Of a stretch of DNA of 64,000 nucleotides, positions 46,215 to 54,662 are shown in pieces. The notes beneath the pieces were generated by a model. The model saw only the letters and a program-made list of their open reading frames with translations, was not told where the DNA came from and made no database searches. The position numbers were made by a program, and so were the translations under genes. Within the stretch, counting starts at the first letter, position 1. The number at the start of each line of letters is the position of its first letter. The stretch covers positions 1 through 64,000 of the forward strand of contig NZ_ATXP01000003.1 in assembly GCF_000421745.1 (NCBI RefSeq), in the 5' to 3' direction. Source of the stretch: Nesterenkonia alba DSM 19423 (GTDB lineage: Bacteria; Actinomycetota; Actinomycetes; Actinomycetales; Micrococcaceae).

Positions 46215-49200
46215 CTACACCGTACCGCCGGATGAAGTGCGCAACCTCAGGGTGGCCAATTGGAAGGGTCGCAGGGTCAGCTCCGCGGTAGCGGCGTCGA
46301 CCCATTCGGTGGTCTCCAGGGCGTAGGGAAGGTCTTCCGGTAATGTGCCACCCTCAGCCTTTATACGTTCCAGCACGTCAGTTTCGGCGAGCTGGGCACC
46401 ACGTAGACCCGCCCCGAGCTCCAGGAAGCCCCGAGCCCGCCCTCCGGCGGCTTCGGCGATCCGTATGACAACGTCACCGGAGCCGTCATCGGCCAGTTTT
46501 ACCCAGTCGATCACCGCATAGCCGGCGTCGAGGTCCAGGCTGACCAAGGGTTCCAGTGGTTGGCAGGCCGGTGTTTCACCGGCATGCTCTGTGGAGCCGG
46601 TGAGGCTGGGAGCGTTGATCCGATAGGCGGCGTCCACGGTGTGCGGAATATCCCCGAGGACCAGGGAGAACCGCATACGGTGGGTGCCCAGATCTGCCCC
46701 TGGGTCGGGGAAGCGTGCAGCCCGCAGCAGAGAGAGCCGGGCCATGGTCCCGCCACCGGGCCGCCGGGTGATGTCGCAGCCGTAACTGGAGTCGTTGGTG
46801 ATCCCGACGCCGAGGTCGCGTTCACTCACGTGAAGCCACCGGTGCTGGTTGACTTCGAACTGCGCCTCCTGCCAGGAGGTGTTCTCACTGACCTCACGTT
46901 CGAGATAGCCGTACTGGGTCTCGAACGCCGCGTGCATGGTATGAACCTGTAGCGGCAGTGCGGCTTTGAGCATCCGTTCGGAGTCCTGCCAGTCGACCTC
47001 AACCTCCACCTCGATTTCCGCGGCACCGGGCCGCAGGCGGATCCGCTGGATGAAGCTGGACTGCCCGGCCTGACGTCGGCTCGTGACCAACGCTCCGGCG
47101 TCATCGGTGGTGATCTCCACGCTCTCGGGGTTCCGGAGGGTCTCCCCAAGACGTAGTGTGTGCCGGTCGATATCCCAGGCGTCCCAGCGCACCGGCTCGT
47201 CGCGGAAGAGGACCAGGGCGGCCAACTGCTCGGCCTGCGGAACGAGCTCCCGGCCGGAGGCCCCATCCACTACGGAACTCAGATACCCGTCACGGTCGAC
47301 CAGGACCCGAAGCCTGCCGTTGTCGATCGCTGTGGTGCCCTGCAGGGAGCCGGCCTCATGGTGCTCGGTGATGGTGACATCCCCGGATGCCGAACGTGCC
47401 ACCTGCCAGCCGCCTGCCGTGTCCGGGGTCAGCACCGGTGGTGCTGTGCTGTGCTCACCCGGGGTGAGGGCTGCAGCTGCTTGGGTGGCGAGCTCCTCGA
47501 GCCGCTGTAGCAGGTTCGCGTAAGTGGTGCGGGCCTCACGGTGTACCCAGGCGATAGAGGAACCGGGCAGGATGTCGTGGAACTGGTGCAGCAGGACCTG
47601 TTGCCAGATCTCAGCCAGCTCGGTGTACGGGTAGGGTGCCCCGGCACGTACCGCTGCGGCGGCGGCGAGGTGTTCCACAGCTCGCAGTGTCGCCTCAGCC
47701 CGACGGTTGCCCTGCTTCATGGCCAGCTGGCTGGTCAGGGTGCCCCGGTGGAACTCGAGGTAGAGTTCTCCGCGCCATACCGGCACCTCCCCACGAGCCC
47801 GGTATTGGCTTTCCGCCTCAGTGAAGAACACGGATGGGGATACCTGCCGCACCTGGGGGGAGCCTTCCAGGTCGGCGAAGCGCCGAATGCGCCCGAGCAT
47901 CTCACGGGTGGGTCCTCCCCCACCGTCGCCGAAGCCGAAGGGCACCAGGGAGTGTGAGGACCGTGCGTGGTCGCGGAAGTTCCGCTGAGCGCGGTGCAGT
48001 TCGGCAGCAGTCAGTCCGGCGGTGTAGGTGTTAACTGGTGGGAAGTGGGTGAAGACCCGGGAACCGTCGTGGCCTTCCCAGTCGAAGCTGTGGTGGGGGA
48101 AGTCGTTGGTATCGCCCCAGGCGATCTTTTGGGTGAGGAACCAATTGAATCCGGCCCGCCGGACGATCTGTGGCAGTCCCGCTGCGTAGCCGAAGGAATC
48201 GGGGAGCCAGACCCCGTCGCACTCGATGCCGAAGTGCTCGTTGAAGTACCGCTGACCGGAGGTGATCTGCCGGATCATCGATTCCCCGGAGGGCATGACG
48301 GCGTCGGACTCTACCCACATGCCGCCCACCGGAATGAATCGGCCCTCCGCCACGCGCTGCTTCAGCCGGGCGAAGAGCTCTGGTTGATCCTGCTGCAACC
48401 ACTGGTACTGCTGAGCGGAGGACATCGCGTAGAGGAAGTCGTCGTCGGCATCCATCAGGGCGAGCACATTGGCCACTGTGCGGGCGACTTTGCGTCGGGT
48501 CTCCCGGATGGGCCACAACCAAGCAGAATCGATGTGGGCGTGCCCGATCGCAGAAATGACGTGGGCGGTGGCGTGAGCAGGTTGGTCCAACACCTCGGTC
48601 AGTTCGGTACGGGCGGCACGCACACTCGCCGGTGAGCGCTGGTCGTAGACATCGAGAGCCCGCTCGGTCGCCTCCACGAGCCGCCAGTAGCGCGGTTCGG
48701 TCTGCGGTACTTCACGGATCAGTCCACCGATGACCTCAAAGTCCCGCAACAGTTCCCACACCTCGGTGTGGAACTGTGCCACGTTCGCCGCCCGGAACCG
48801 GTAGGGCTCGAACTCCTCGGCAGTGTGTTTCTCCCCCAGCCCGGTAGGGGCGAAGGCCGGGTCTTTGAGCACCATGGGGTTGGCTGCGGCCTCGAGGTAG
48901 AGGGTGAAGCTGCCATCGGCGGCAAGAACATCAGGTTGGGCGCCCTCACCGGTTAACCGCGCCCACGACTGGTTGGGGTGGATGGCCTTCACTGGTGTGC
49001 CGTCGGTGCGGTAGACCATCGCTTCCCCGTGGAAACCGTCCATGCCCTCATGCCACCCGGGGTCGAGAACGAGCTCGACGACGCCGTCGGTGGTCTCGAC
49101 AGCGCCGGTCATACGAAACCAGGTGGTCGACCAGGCCGGCCCCCAGGTCTGACCCAGTTCAAAGGGACGGTAGTCCGGTGCCGCGCGGCCGGGGAGAGTC

Positions 49201-49361
49201 TCCAGCCCCACCGCGTGTGCGGCGGGGACCGGCTCTCCGTCACCGTCGACCTGCCAGGCCTGCAGACTCACCTCACCGTGCGGAGTGTAGAGCGCGGGGG
49301 TCAACCGCTGGGCGACAACACGGTCGAGGCGGGCCAGGGTCAGCTCAGGGTGGGAGTGCAT
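46215..49361 (-). CDS. GH38 family alpha-mannosidase
   Basis: 1048 residues from ATG 49361. The N-terminal beta domain is followed by the GH38 catalytic domain with AIGHAHIDSAWLWP (zinc ligands H276 and D278) and VWLPDSFGYAAGLP, whose D388 is the nucleophile. QVLLHQFHDILPGSSI supplies further active-site histidines. The C-terminal beta-sandwich domains end about residue 1048. Bacterial GH38 enzymes trim alpha-mannosides, such as mannose-rich envelope glycans or plant and fungal glycans. There is no signal peptide, so it probably acts inside the cell. It is divergent from the thioesterase gene. TAGGCT 7 nt upstream of the ATG suggests a leaderless message. Confidence 0.93.
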   Translation of the reverse strand: MHSHPELTLARLDRVVAQRLTPALYTPHGEVSLQAWQVDGDGEPVPAAHAVGLETLPGRAAPDYRPFELGQTWGPAWSTTWFRMTGAVETTDGVVELVLDPGWHEGMDGFHGEAMVYRTDGTPVKAIHPNQSWARLTGEGAQPDVLAADGSFTLYLEAAANPMVLKDPAFAPTGLGEKHTAEEFEPYRFRAANVAQFHTEVWELLRDFEVIGGLIREVPQTEPRYWRLVEATERALDVYDQRSPASVRAARTELTEVLDQPAHATAHVISAIGHAHIDSAWLWPIRETRRKVARTVANVLALMDADDDFLYAMSSAQQYQWLQQDQPELFARLKQRVAEGRFIPVGGMWVESDAVMPSGESMIRQITSGQRYFNEHFGIECDGVWLPDSFGYAAGLPQIVRRAGFNWFLTQKIAWGDTNDFPHHSFDWEGHDGSRVFTHFPPVNTYTAGLTAAELHRAQRNFRDHARSSHSLVPFGFGDGGGGPTREMLGRIRRFADLEGSPQVRQVSPSVFFTEAESQYRARGEVPVWRGELYLEFHRGTLTSQLAMKQGNRRAEATLRAVEHLAAAAAVRAGAPYPYTELAEIWQQVLLHQFHDILPGSSIAWVHREARTTYANLLQRLEELATQAAAALTPGEHSTAPPVLTPDTAGGWQVARSASGDVTITEHHEAGSLQGTTAIDNGRLRVLVDRDGYLSSVVDGASGRELVPQAEQLAALVLFRDEPVRWDAWDIDRHTLRLGETLRNPESVEITTDDAGALVTSRRQAGQSSFIQRIRLRPGAAEIEVEVEVDWQDSERMLKAALPLQVHTMHAAFETQYGYLEREVSENTSWQEAQFEVNQHRWLHVSERDLGVGITNDSSYGCDITRRPGGGTMARLSLLRAARFPDPGADLGTHRMRFSLVLGDIPHTVDAAYRINAPSLTGSTEHAGETPACQPLEPLVSLDLDAGYAVIDWVKLADDGSGDVVIRIAEAAGGRARGFLELGAGLRGAQLAETDVLERIKAEGGTLPEDLPYALETTEWVDAATAELTLRPFQLATLRLRTSSGGTV

Positions 49362-49368
49362 GGTCTTA

Positions 49369-49394
49369 AGCCTATCCACCCGGGTCGATAACCT
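49369..49394. promoter_or_regulatory. Divergent leaderless -10 boxes for alpha-mannosidase and thioesterase
   Basis: TAGGCT (minus, 49374-49369) ends 7 nt before ATG 49361. TAACCT (plus, 49389-49394) ends 7 nt before ATG 49402. The whole divergent promoter region is 40 bp. Confidence 0.45.
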
Positions 49395-49401
49395 GGTACG
49401 C

Positions 49402-49971
49402 ATGAGCGAATCCAGCACGCAGACAGAGTCTGAACAGACCGCGGGCCGTGAGTCCACCGACTTCCGACCCGGTTTCGTCTTCCGACCAGGCCCGACTCCC
49501 GCCCCGGAGGCGGAGGAGCGCGAGGCTCGCATGGCGGCGATGGGGATCCCCGAGGAGTACCGCAAGTGGTACGGGGTTCATGGGGTACCGCCCCTGTCGG
49601 CCAAACTGGGGATGGTCTTTGAGCACATGAGCCCGGACAAGCTGGTCGCCACCATGCCGGTGGGTTCTAATGAGCAGAACATCGGCATTTTGCATGGCGG
49701 TGCGCATTTGGCCCTGGCGGAGACGATGGGGTCGCTGGCCACGCTGCTGCACATCCGTGCGAACCTCGACGATATGGAGCGGGTCGCGGTGGGGATTGAA
49801 CTCAACGCCACCCACCACCGGCAGATCCGGGAGGGCCTGGTGCGAGCGACCTGCACACCGGTGAATCTCGGTCGGCAGTTGGCCAGTCATGAGATTGTCA
49901 TGCGTGACGAGTCACACCGGCGGCTCTCCACCGCCCGGATGACCAATATGATCATTCATCCGCGCCGGTGA
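49402..49971 (+). CDS. PaaI-family hotdog thioesterase
   Basis: 189 residues. After about 70 variable residues comes the hotdog domain, with GILHGGAHLALAETMGSLATLLH carrying the conserved HGG and catalytic glutamate, and GIELNATHHRQIREG in the following strand. Family members hydrolyse aromatic or other acyl-CoA thioesters, including DHNA-CoA in menaquinone synthesis, so the substrate is open. It diverges from the alpha-mannosidase gene. Its last 20 bases overlap the 3' end of the glycosyltransferase gene on the other strand. Confidence 0.88.
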   Translation: MSESSTQTESEQTAGRESTDFRPGFVFRPGPTPAPEAEEREARMAAMGIPEEYRKWYGVHGVPPLSAKLGMVFEHMSPDKLVATMPVGSNEQNIGILHGGAHLALAETMGSLATLLHIRANLDDMERVAVGIELNATHHRQIREGLVRATCTPVNLGRQLASHEIVMRDESHRRLSTARMTNMIIHPRR

Positions 49972-51139
49972 AGACCAGCAGCGCTTCTTCGATCGCCTCG
50001 GCGTGACGTTCGGCGGTGTAACGGGAACGGATCAGCTCCAGTCCGCGGCTACCCATGCGGTACAACTCTTCAGGGTCGCTGAGCAGCTGGATGAGAAGCT
50101 CGCGGAGACTCGCGGCGTCGTCGTAGTAGCTGCCGGTCTCTCCCTCGATGACCGCCTCGATCTCCGGAGAGGAATCAGGGTGCCCGGCTTCGGCGACCAC
50201 TGGGATCCCGAAACTCAGCGCCTGGATGACGTTCAGCCCCGCCCCGCCGATACTCACCGCCAGATCGGCGTGTGCGTAGAGGTCGCGGAGCCGATCGGTG
50301 TCGTAGACCGCGCCGAGGAACTGCGCTTCGAGACCAGCCTCGGCGAAGACCCGCTCAAGACGGGGCCGTTCGACACCGTCACCGACGACGACGACCCGTG
50401 GCGTGGGCGAGCCTGAGGGCCAGTGGCGCAGCGCCTCGGCCAAGGTGTCAAGACGGTGCCGGGTGGTCAGCCGCGACGAGTAGATGAGCGTGGCGCCTTC
50501 GGTGGCACCACGGCGCCTCCGGGCGAGGTTCACCGGCTGGCGCGGCAGCACGTGTTCCGGATAGAGCGAGTTGTAGACCACCGCCAGCTTCTCCGGGGGC
50601 ACTCCGTAGGCGAGGCCGAGCTGGCAGGCCCGGTCGCCGTAGACGAGCAGACCGTCGACCAGTCGATAGAAACACAGCCGGATGTGGCGTTTGATCCCGG
50701 ATTCGGGGCGCTTCCAGCCGTGGCCCCACAGCAGCACCCGCCGGCCGCGGATCCGACCGGCGAGAGCTGCCGCCCAGGCGGACAGCGTGTAGAACCTGCC
50801 TTCGAGGACATAGGCGTCATAGCCGCCGCGCCACACCGCAGCCACATCTCCCCGCTGCCACCACCAGAGTCCGACACGCAACGTACGGAGTGGTTCCACA
50901 GCAGAGAGGACGTCCTCGGAAGCTGAGGCAATGCGCTCGGAGGCAGTGGCCTCCGCGTTGTTGAACCGTCCCACCAGATCCACGGCGATCCGTTGGGAAG
51001 CCTGCAGTCGGCGCACCAGGGGCTCTCGGTAGTGGGCCACCGTAGGTTGGACCTGGAAACGGATGCGGGGACGCGAAGGGGACGAAGACTGCACTCCCCT
51101 ATCTTGCGGGTCGCCGGCAGCACGGTCAGTGAGCAACAC
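49952..51139 (-). CDS. Glycosyltransferase family 4-type
   Basis: 395 residues. A GT-B fold is suggested by the N-terminal Rossmann region (RIRFQVQPTVAHYREPLVRRL) and the C-terminal nucleotide-sugar domain VVVVGDGVERPRLERVFAEAG, QFLGAV, SIGGAGLNVIQALSFGIPVVAEAG, the last with the E-x7-E-like region of GT4 enzymes. Donor and acceptor are unknown. Start is uncertain: GTG 51139 and GTG 51094 are both possible. It diverges from tRNA-Gly and overlaps the thioesterase gene by 20 bases at their 3' ends. It belongs to a run of envelope-type glycosyltransferase and LCP genes. Confidence 0.82.
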   Translation of the reverse strand: MLLTDRAAGDPQDRGVQSSSPSRPRIRFQVQPTVAHYREPLVRRLQASQRIAVDLVGRFNNAEATASERIASASEDVLSAVEPLRTLRVGLWWWQRGDVAAVWRGGYDAYVLEGRFYTLSAWAAALAGRIRGRRVLLWGHGWKRPESGIKRHIRLCFYRLVDGLLVYGDRACQLGLAYGVPPEKLAVVYNSLYPEHVLPRQPVNLARRRRGATEGATLIYSSRLTTRHRLDTLAEALRHWPSGSPTPRVVVVGDGVERPRLERVFAEAGLEAQFLGAVYDTDRLRDLYAHADLAVSIGGAGLNVIQALSFGIPVVAEAGHPDSSPEIEAVIEGETGSYYDDAASLRELLIQLLSDPEELYRMGSRGLELIRSRYTAERHAEAIEEALLVFTGADE

Positions 51140-51158
51140 TCGGTTGCGGTCAGCCGGT

Positions 51159-51187
51159 TTGGATCACCCCCGTCCCCTTGGTAAAGT
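51159..51187 (+). promoter_or_regulatory. Promoter of tRNA-Gly
   Basis: TTGGAT (51159-51164), 17-bp spacer, TAAAGT (51182-51187). Transcription would begin near 51194, 16 nt before the tRNA. Confidence 0.65.
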
Positions 51188-51209
51188 GACCAGGCGCTCG
51201 ACGCCGAGC

Positions 51210-51281
51210 GGGGGTGTAGCTTAATGGCTAAAGCCCCAGCCTTCCAAGCTGGTTATGCGGGTTCGATTCCCGTCACCCCCT
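51210..51281 (+). tRNA. tRNA-Gly, anticodon TCC
   Basis: Acceptor GGGGGTG (51210-51216) pairs with CACCCCC (51274-51280); discriminator T at 51281. Anticodon stem CCAGC/GCTGG encloses CTTCCAA, giving TCC. The T-arm has GGGTTCGATTCCC. CCA is not encoded: the next bases are CAG. The GTG start of the following gene begins at 51284. Confidence 0.95.
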
Positions 51282-51283
51282 CA

Positions 51284-52474
51284 GTGTCTTCTCAGAACAC
51301 GTCGTCCCAGAATCCCGGCGCTGCGGCCGGGCTGGCGTCCTTGACGGACCCGGCGGCCGCCCGACGGGCGGCACGCATTGCCGTCGAGTCCGGGAACCTG
51401 CAGCTGGCGGTCATCATTCCGGTGTTCAACAACGGGGAACACCTGCGGGCCCGCGCATTCCCCTCCTTGACGGCATCGGAGCATTTCTCCCGCCTCCACG
51501 TGCTCCTCATCGACGATGGCTCCACCTATCCAGAGACGCTCACCGCAGTGGAGGAACTCGCTGCCGCCTACGACAATGTCACTGCTTTCCGGCACCCGCC
51601 CGGTGGGTCGGGTTCAGCCTCCCGGGCCCGGAACACGGGGCTTGAGCTGACATTCACCGAGCATGTGACCTGGCTGGACCCCGATGACGAATTCCTCGGT
51701 GACGGCCCCTGGGATCTGCACCGTGCCCTGGCTGCGGCACCGGAGGCTCAGCTGGCCATCGGTAATCAACGGCGGGTCTTCAGCACCGCACAGGAGCACG
51801 TCGACAATTTGCGCTACTACTGCCATCACCGGCTGGCACCGGGCCGGTTCGCTGCCGGCGCCGACGTGCTGACCCGGGCGCAGTTTCGACCAGCGAACCT
51901 CTCGGCCACTGCAGCGCGTACCCAGTGGCTGAAGTCGCTGGGGGTGCGCCAGGTCCCCGGGGCCGCCGGACAGGATTCGCTCTTCTTCCTGCAGGCTTTT
52001 GCCGCCGCGGAGAGCTTCGCGGCGGTGGGCTCCACGGTCTACGCTTACCACGCGGAGGTCTCCGGGTCGATGGTCAACACTGTCACCGCCGAGTACTTCC
52101 GTAAATGCCTGGTCCGGGAGCAGGCCCAGGCCGCCTGGTTGGCTGAGGAGGGGCTGCTGGAGCGCTACGTCAGCGCAGGGTTCGAACGTGCCTTCAGCTG
52201 GTATCTGGGGCAGCTACGCCGGACCCCGAAGGATCAGCGGGCCGAGGCGTCCCGCCGGTTGCATGAGATCGCTGCCCTCTATGTGGACCCGGCGAGGCAC
52301 CCGTGGCGCTACCCGGAGGCCATGGCGTTCTTTCGCCGACCCGGCGTTCCCTCTGTGGAGGGACTCAAACCCCTGGCCGGGCGTCTACGGAGTTCGGCAC
52401 GCCGGCTACGGCAGGCGGCCCGTCCCAGCGGCCCGATTACGCCCGTGCGTATTCTTCGTTCCCGCGACCGGTGA
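51284..52474 (+). CDS. Glycosyltransferase family 2 protein, starting 2 nt after tRNA-Gly
   Basis: 396 residues from GTG 51284. GT-A domain: LAVIIPVFNNGEHLRARAFPSL, LLIDDGSTYPETL, ARNTGLELTFTEHVTWLDPDDEF with the DxD metal motif. The second half has a KSLGVRQVPGAAGQDSLFF acceptor-side segment and a helical tail. It resembles capsule or teichoic-acid-type GT2 enzymes; the sugar is unknown. The frame extends upstream into the tRNA to an ATG at 51224, which cannot be the start of the natural protein. No ribosome site precedes the GTG; TTG 51341 is an alternative start. Its 3' end overlaps the next gene on the other strand by 38 bases. Confidence 0.85.
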   Translation: MSSQNTSSQNPGAAAGLASLTDPAAARRAARIAVESGNLQLAVIIPVFNNGEHLRARAFPSLTASEHFSRLHVLLIDDGSTYPETLTAVEELAAAYDNVTAFRHPPGGSGSASRARNTGLELTFTEHVTWLDPDDEFLGDGPWDLHRALAAAPEAQLAIGNQRRVFSTAQEHVDNLRYYCHHRLAPGRFAAGADVLTRAQFRPANLSATAARTQWLKSLGVRQVPGAAGQDSLFFLQAFAAAESFAAVGSTVYAYHAEVSGSMVNTVTAEYFRKCLVREQAQAAWLAEEGLLERYVSAGFERAFSWYLGQLRRTPKDQRAEASRRLHEIAALYVDPARHPWRYPEAMAFFRRPGVPSVEGLKPLAGRLRSSARRLRQAARPSGPITPVRILRSRDR

Positions 52475-53420
52475 CGGCCTGCAGCATCCCGAGTCCTTCG
52501 TAGAAGTAGTACTCATCGGTGTAGGTCACTGCCTGCCCCCGCAGCCGTCGGCCGAGGATGCGCGCGGTGCCATAACCGATACGCACCGCACCCTCCGCCG
52601 TACTGCGCAGCCGGGCCGTTAACGGCCGACGCCTCAGGGAGTGTTTCAGCACCCGGACAGTTCCGCCGCGGCGGGCCCGGCGGCGCAGCCAGTCCACGGT
52701 GGCACGTTCTGGCGGGACGTACTCGCTCACGCGTGCGGCCTGAGACCACCACACCTGAGCCCCGGCGGCCATGAGCCGGTCGAACAGTTCCGAATCCTCT
52801 CCCCCGGTGAGGTTGAACGCCGGGTGGAAGCGCATCTTCTCCTGGGTGAACCAGTGCGCAGTGACCAGGGTGTTGTTCGTCGCAGGCCGCCGCGGGTAGG
52901 GGCCCTCAGGGTGATCGGTGGAGCGGACGTAACCATATGTGCTCAGCCAGGGGGGTTCCCCATCGGCGAACCGCGGCTGAACCGGTCCGGTGATGATGTC
53001 AGCACCGGAGGTGGCGTGGGCCTGCAGCAGGGCGGTAAACCAGTCGGTGGTGACCCGTTCGTCGTCGTCGAGGAAGATCACCGCTTCGGCGGTTTCCGGT
53101 ACAGCGTCCAGGGAGGTATTGCGGGCGTGTACCAATCCTGGTCTGGGTTCGTGGAGGTAGACGGCCTCGGGGTATTCCGCCTCCACGGTGGTGTGCACCT
53201 GCGGGGCGGGGGCATTGTCGACGACGACGAGACGCGGCACCTGAAGCTCGGTACCACCAGCGGTGTTCAGGGGTAGTTTCACCTTCCGCAGCGAGCGCAG
53301 CAGCTCAACCAGAAGCTCCGGCCGCTGGTAGGTGCACACCAGCACCCACACAGCCGACGGATCGAGCCCGCTGTGCTCAGGACCGGGCTGTCCAGCCGCG
53401 GGGTGTTCAGTCCCGGGCAT
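52437..53420 (-). CDS. Glycosyltransferase family 2 protein
   Basis: 327 residues from ATG 53420. GT-A features: VWVLVCTYQRPELLVELLRSL, VVDNAPAP, ARNTSLDAVPETAEAVIFLDDDERVTTDW (DDD metal motif), and GGEDSELFDRL with the ED catalytic pair. Such enzymes build cell-wall polysaccharides. It overlaps the end of the LCP gene by 14 bases, so it is translated after it in one message, and it overlaps the GT2 gene on the other strand by 38 bases at its 3' end. GTG 53435 is an alternative start. Confidence 0.87.
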   Translation of the reverse strand: MPGTEHPAAGQPGPEHSGLDPSAVWVLVCTYQRPELLVELLRSLRKVKLPLNTAGGTELQVPRLVVVDNAPAPQVHTTVEAEYPEAVYLHEPRPGLVHARNTSLDAVPETAEAVIFLDDDERVTTDWFTALLQAHATSGADIITGPVQPRFADGEPPWLSTYGYVRSTDHPEGPYPRRPATNNTLVTAHWFTQEKMRFHPAFNLTGGEDSELFDRLMAAGAQVWWSQAARVSEYVPPERATVDWLRRRARRGGTVRVLKHSLRRRPLTARLRSTAEGAVRIGYGTARILGRRLRGQAVTYTDEYYFYEGLGMLQAVTGRGNEEYARA

Positions 53421-54636
53421 CGCGCCAAAACTCACCGAACCGCTCTGCGACCCGTTGCCCGGGGTTTTCGCTCAGTTCAGGGTTCTCGGTGAGGTCGGCG
53501 GATTCCTCCCCGGTGAAGGAGTCGGCATCCTCACTGGTCTCCAGGTAGTGCATGAACCCGTCCATATTGTCATTGGCCAGGGACCGCCGCAGCAGGGTCA
53601 TGGCTTCTTCATCGGGCAGGATGACCTCGGCTCCCGCTGTGGTGGTGTGGTGCTCACCTCCGGGCATGGTGAACATGTGCACGTCGTGTCCCCGCAGATG
53701 AGTCATATCCAAGGCATAACCAGCGACCGTCTCGGCGTTGAGGGCGCTGTCGACCTCCATATACGGGGTGATGGATTCGACGACGTCGAAGACCCGTTGC
53801 GGATTGGACAGAGTGTCCCCGGAGAGGAACCTCTCGACGATCGCCCGAACGACCCGCTGTTGGTTCTCCACGCGGACATAGTCACCGGTGGGGAAGGAAC
53901 GGCGCTCCCGGACATAGCGCAGGGCGTTGTCCCCCTCCAGCCGGATGGTCCCCTCGGGGTAGAAGTCTGGATTGCGCTGCCCGGCACTGAAGGAATGCGG
54001 ATTGTCCACGTAAACCCCACCCAGGGCCGTGGTCAGATCGGAAAAGCCATCGAAGTCGATAATGGCCACGTGGTCAATGTGGGTGTAGAGCATCTCTTCG
54101 ACCATGGCGACCACGAGGTCTTCCTGGCCGAAGCTGAAAGCGGAGTTCACCCGTCCCATGCCTTCCCCGGGGATCTCCACCCAAAGGTCACGCATGATGG
54201 ACATCACATAGACCCCGGAGCGGTCGGCGGGGATGTGGACGAACATCATGGTGTCAGAGCGTTCACCCTCTTCCCCCAGCTGGCTGCGGTAGTCCGACTC
54301 CTGGTCTCCCCGCGAGTCGGTGCCCAGCAGCAAGATGTTGATCGTGCCCTCGGGGGTGCGGTAAGAGGTCTCGTCTTCTAGTTCGAGACCTTCGATGACA
54401 TTGCGGTTGTCGTCGAAAGTCGTCTGGAGGTTGCGCAGATAGAGCCCACTGATAACCAGCCCGGCGATGAGTAGCACGCAGAGCGATCCGAGGGTGATCC
54501 CCACAATGCGTCCCACCCGGCGTGTGCGGCGGGGGGCACCGGACTTCCGGCGTGATGTCCCGGGGGGCCGGGCCTGCTCCGCAGGCAGTGAGCGTGCCCG
54601 GCGGGGGCGGTGCGGCGCGGGGGTTTCATCTGCCAC
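53407..54636 (-). CDS. LytR-CpsA-Psr (LCP) family cell-wall glycopolymer ligase
   Basis: 409 residues. A basic, proline-rich cytoplasmic N terminus is followed by one transmembrane helix at about 43-65 (IVGITLGSLCVLLIAGLVISGLYL in two parts), then the LCP domain: INILLLGTDSRGDQ, RSDTMMFVHIPADR, SIMRDLWVEIPG, and the later RYVRERRSFPTGDYVRVENQQRVV. LCP enzymes attach glycopolymers such as teichoic acid or arabinogalactan from lipid carriers to peptidoglycan outside the membrane. GTG 54636 has AGGGGAG 4 nt upstream. It is followed by a GT2 gene in the same message. Confidence 0.92.
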   Translation of the reverse strand: MADETPAPHRPRRARSLPAEQARPPGTSRRKSGAPRRTRRVGRIVGITLGSLCVLLIAGLVISGLYLRNLQTTFDDNRNVIEGLELEDETSYRTPEGTINILLLGTDSRGDQESDYRSQLGEEGERSDTMMFVHIPADRSGVYVMSIMRDLWVEIPGEGMGRVNSAFSFGQEDLVVAMVEEMLYTHIDHVAIIDFDGFSDLTTALGGVYVDNPHSFSAGQRNPDFYPEGTIRLEGDNALRYVRERRSFPTGDYVRVENQQRVVRAIVERFLSGDTLSNPQRVFDVVESITPYMEVDSALNAETVAGYALDMTHLRGHDVHMFTMPGGEHHTTTAGAEVILPDEEAMTLLRRSLANDNMDGFMHYLETSEDADSFTGEESADLTENPELSENPGQRVAERFGEFWRDARD

Positions 54637-54662
54637 GGGGCTCCCCTTTCACTGACTCGTTC

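Noticed and set aside
51224-51283. ATG start for the GT2 gene inside tRNA-Gly
   Set aside because: Those codons are the tRNA itself. A GTG just past the tRNA end is in frame, and the conserved GT2 domain begins far downstream.
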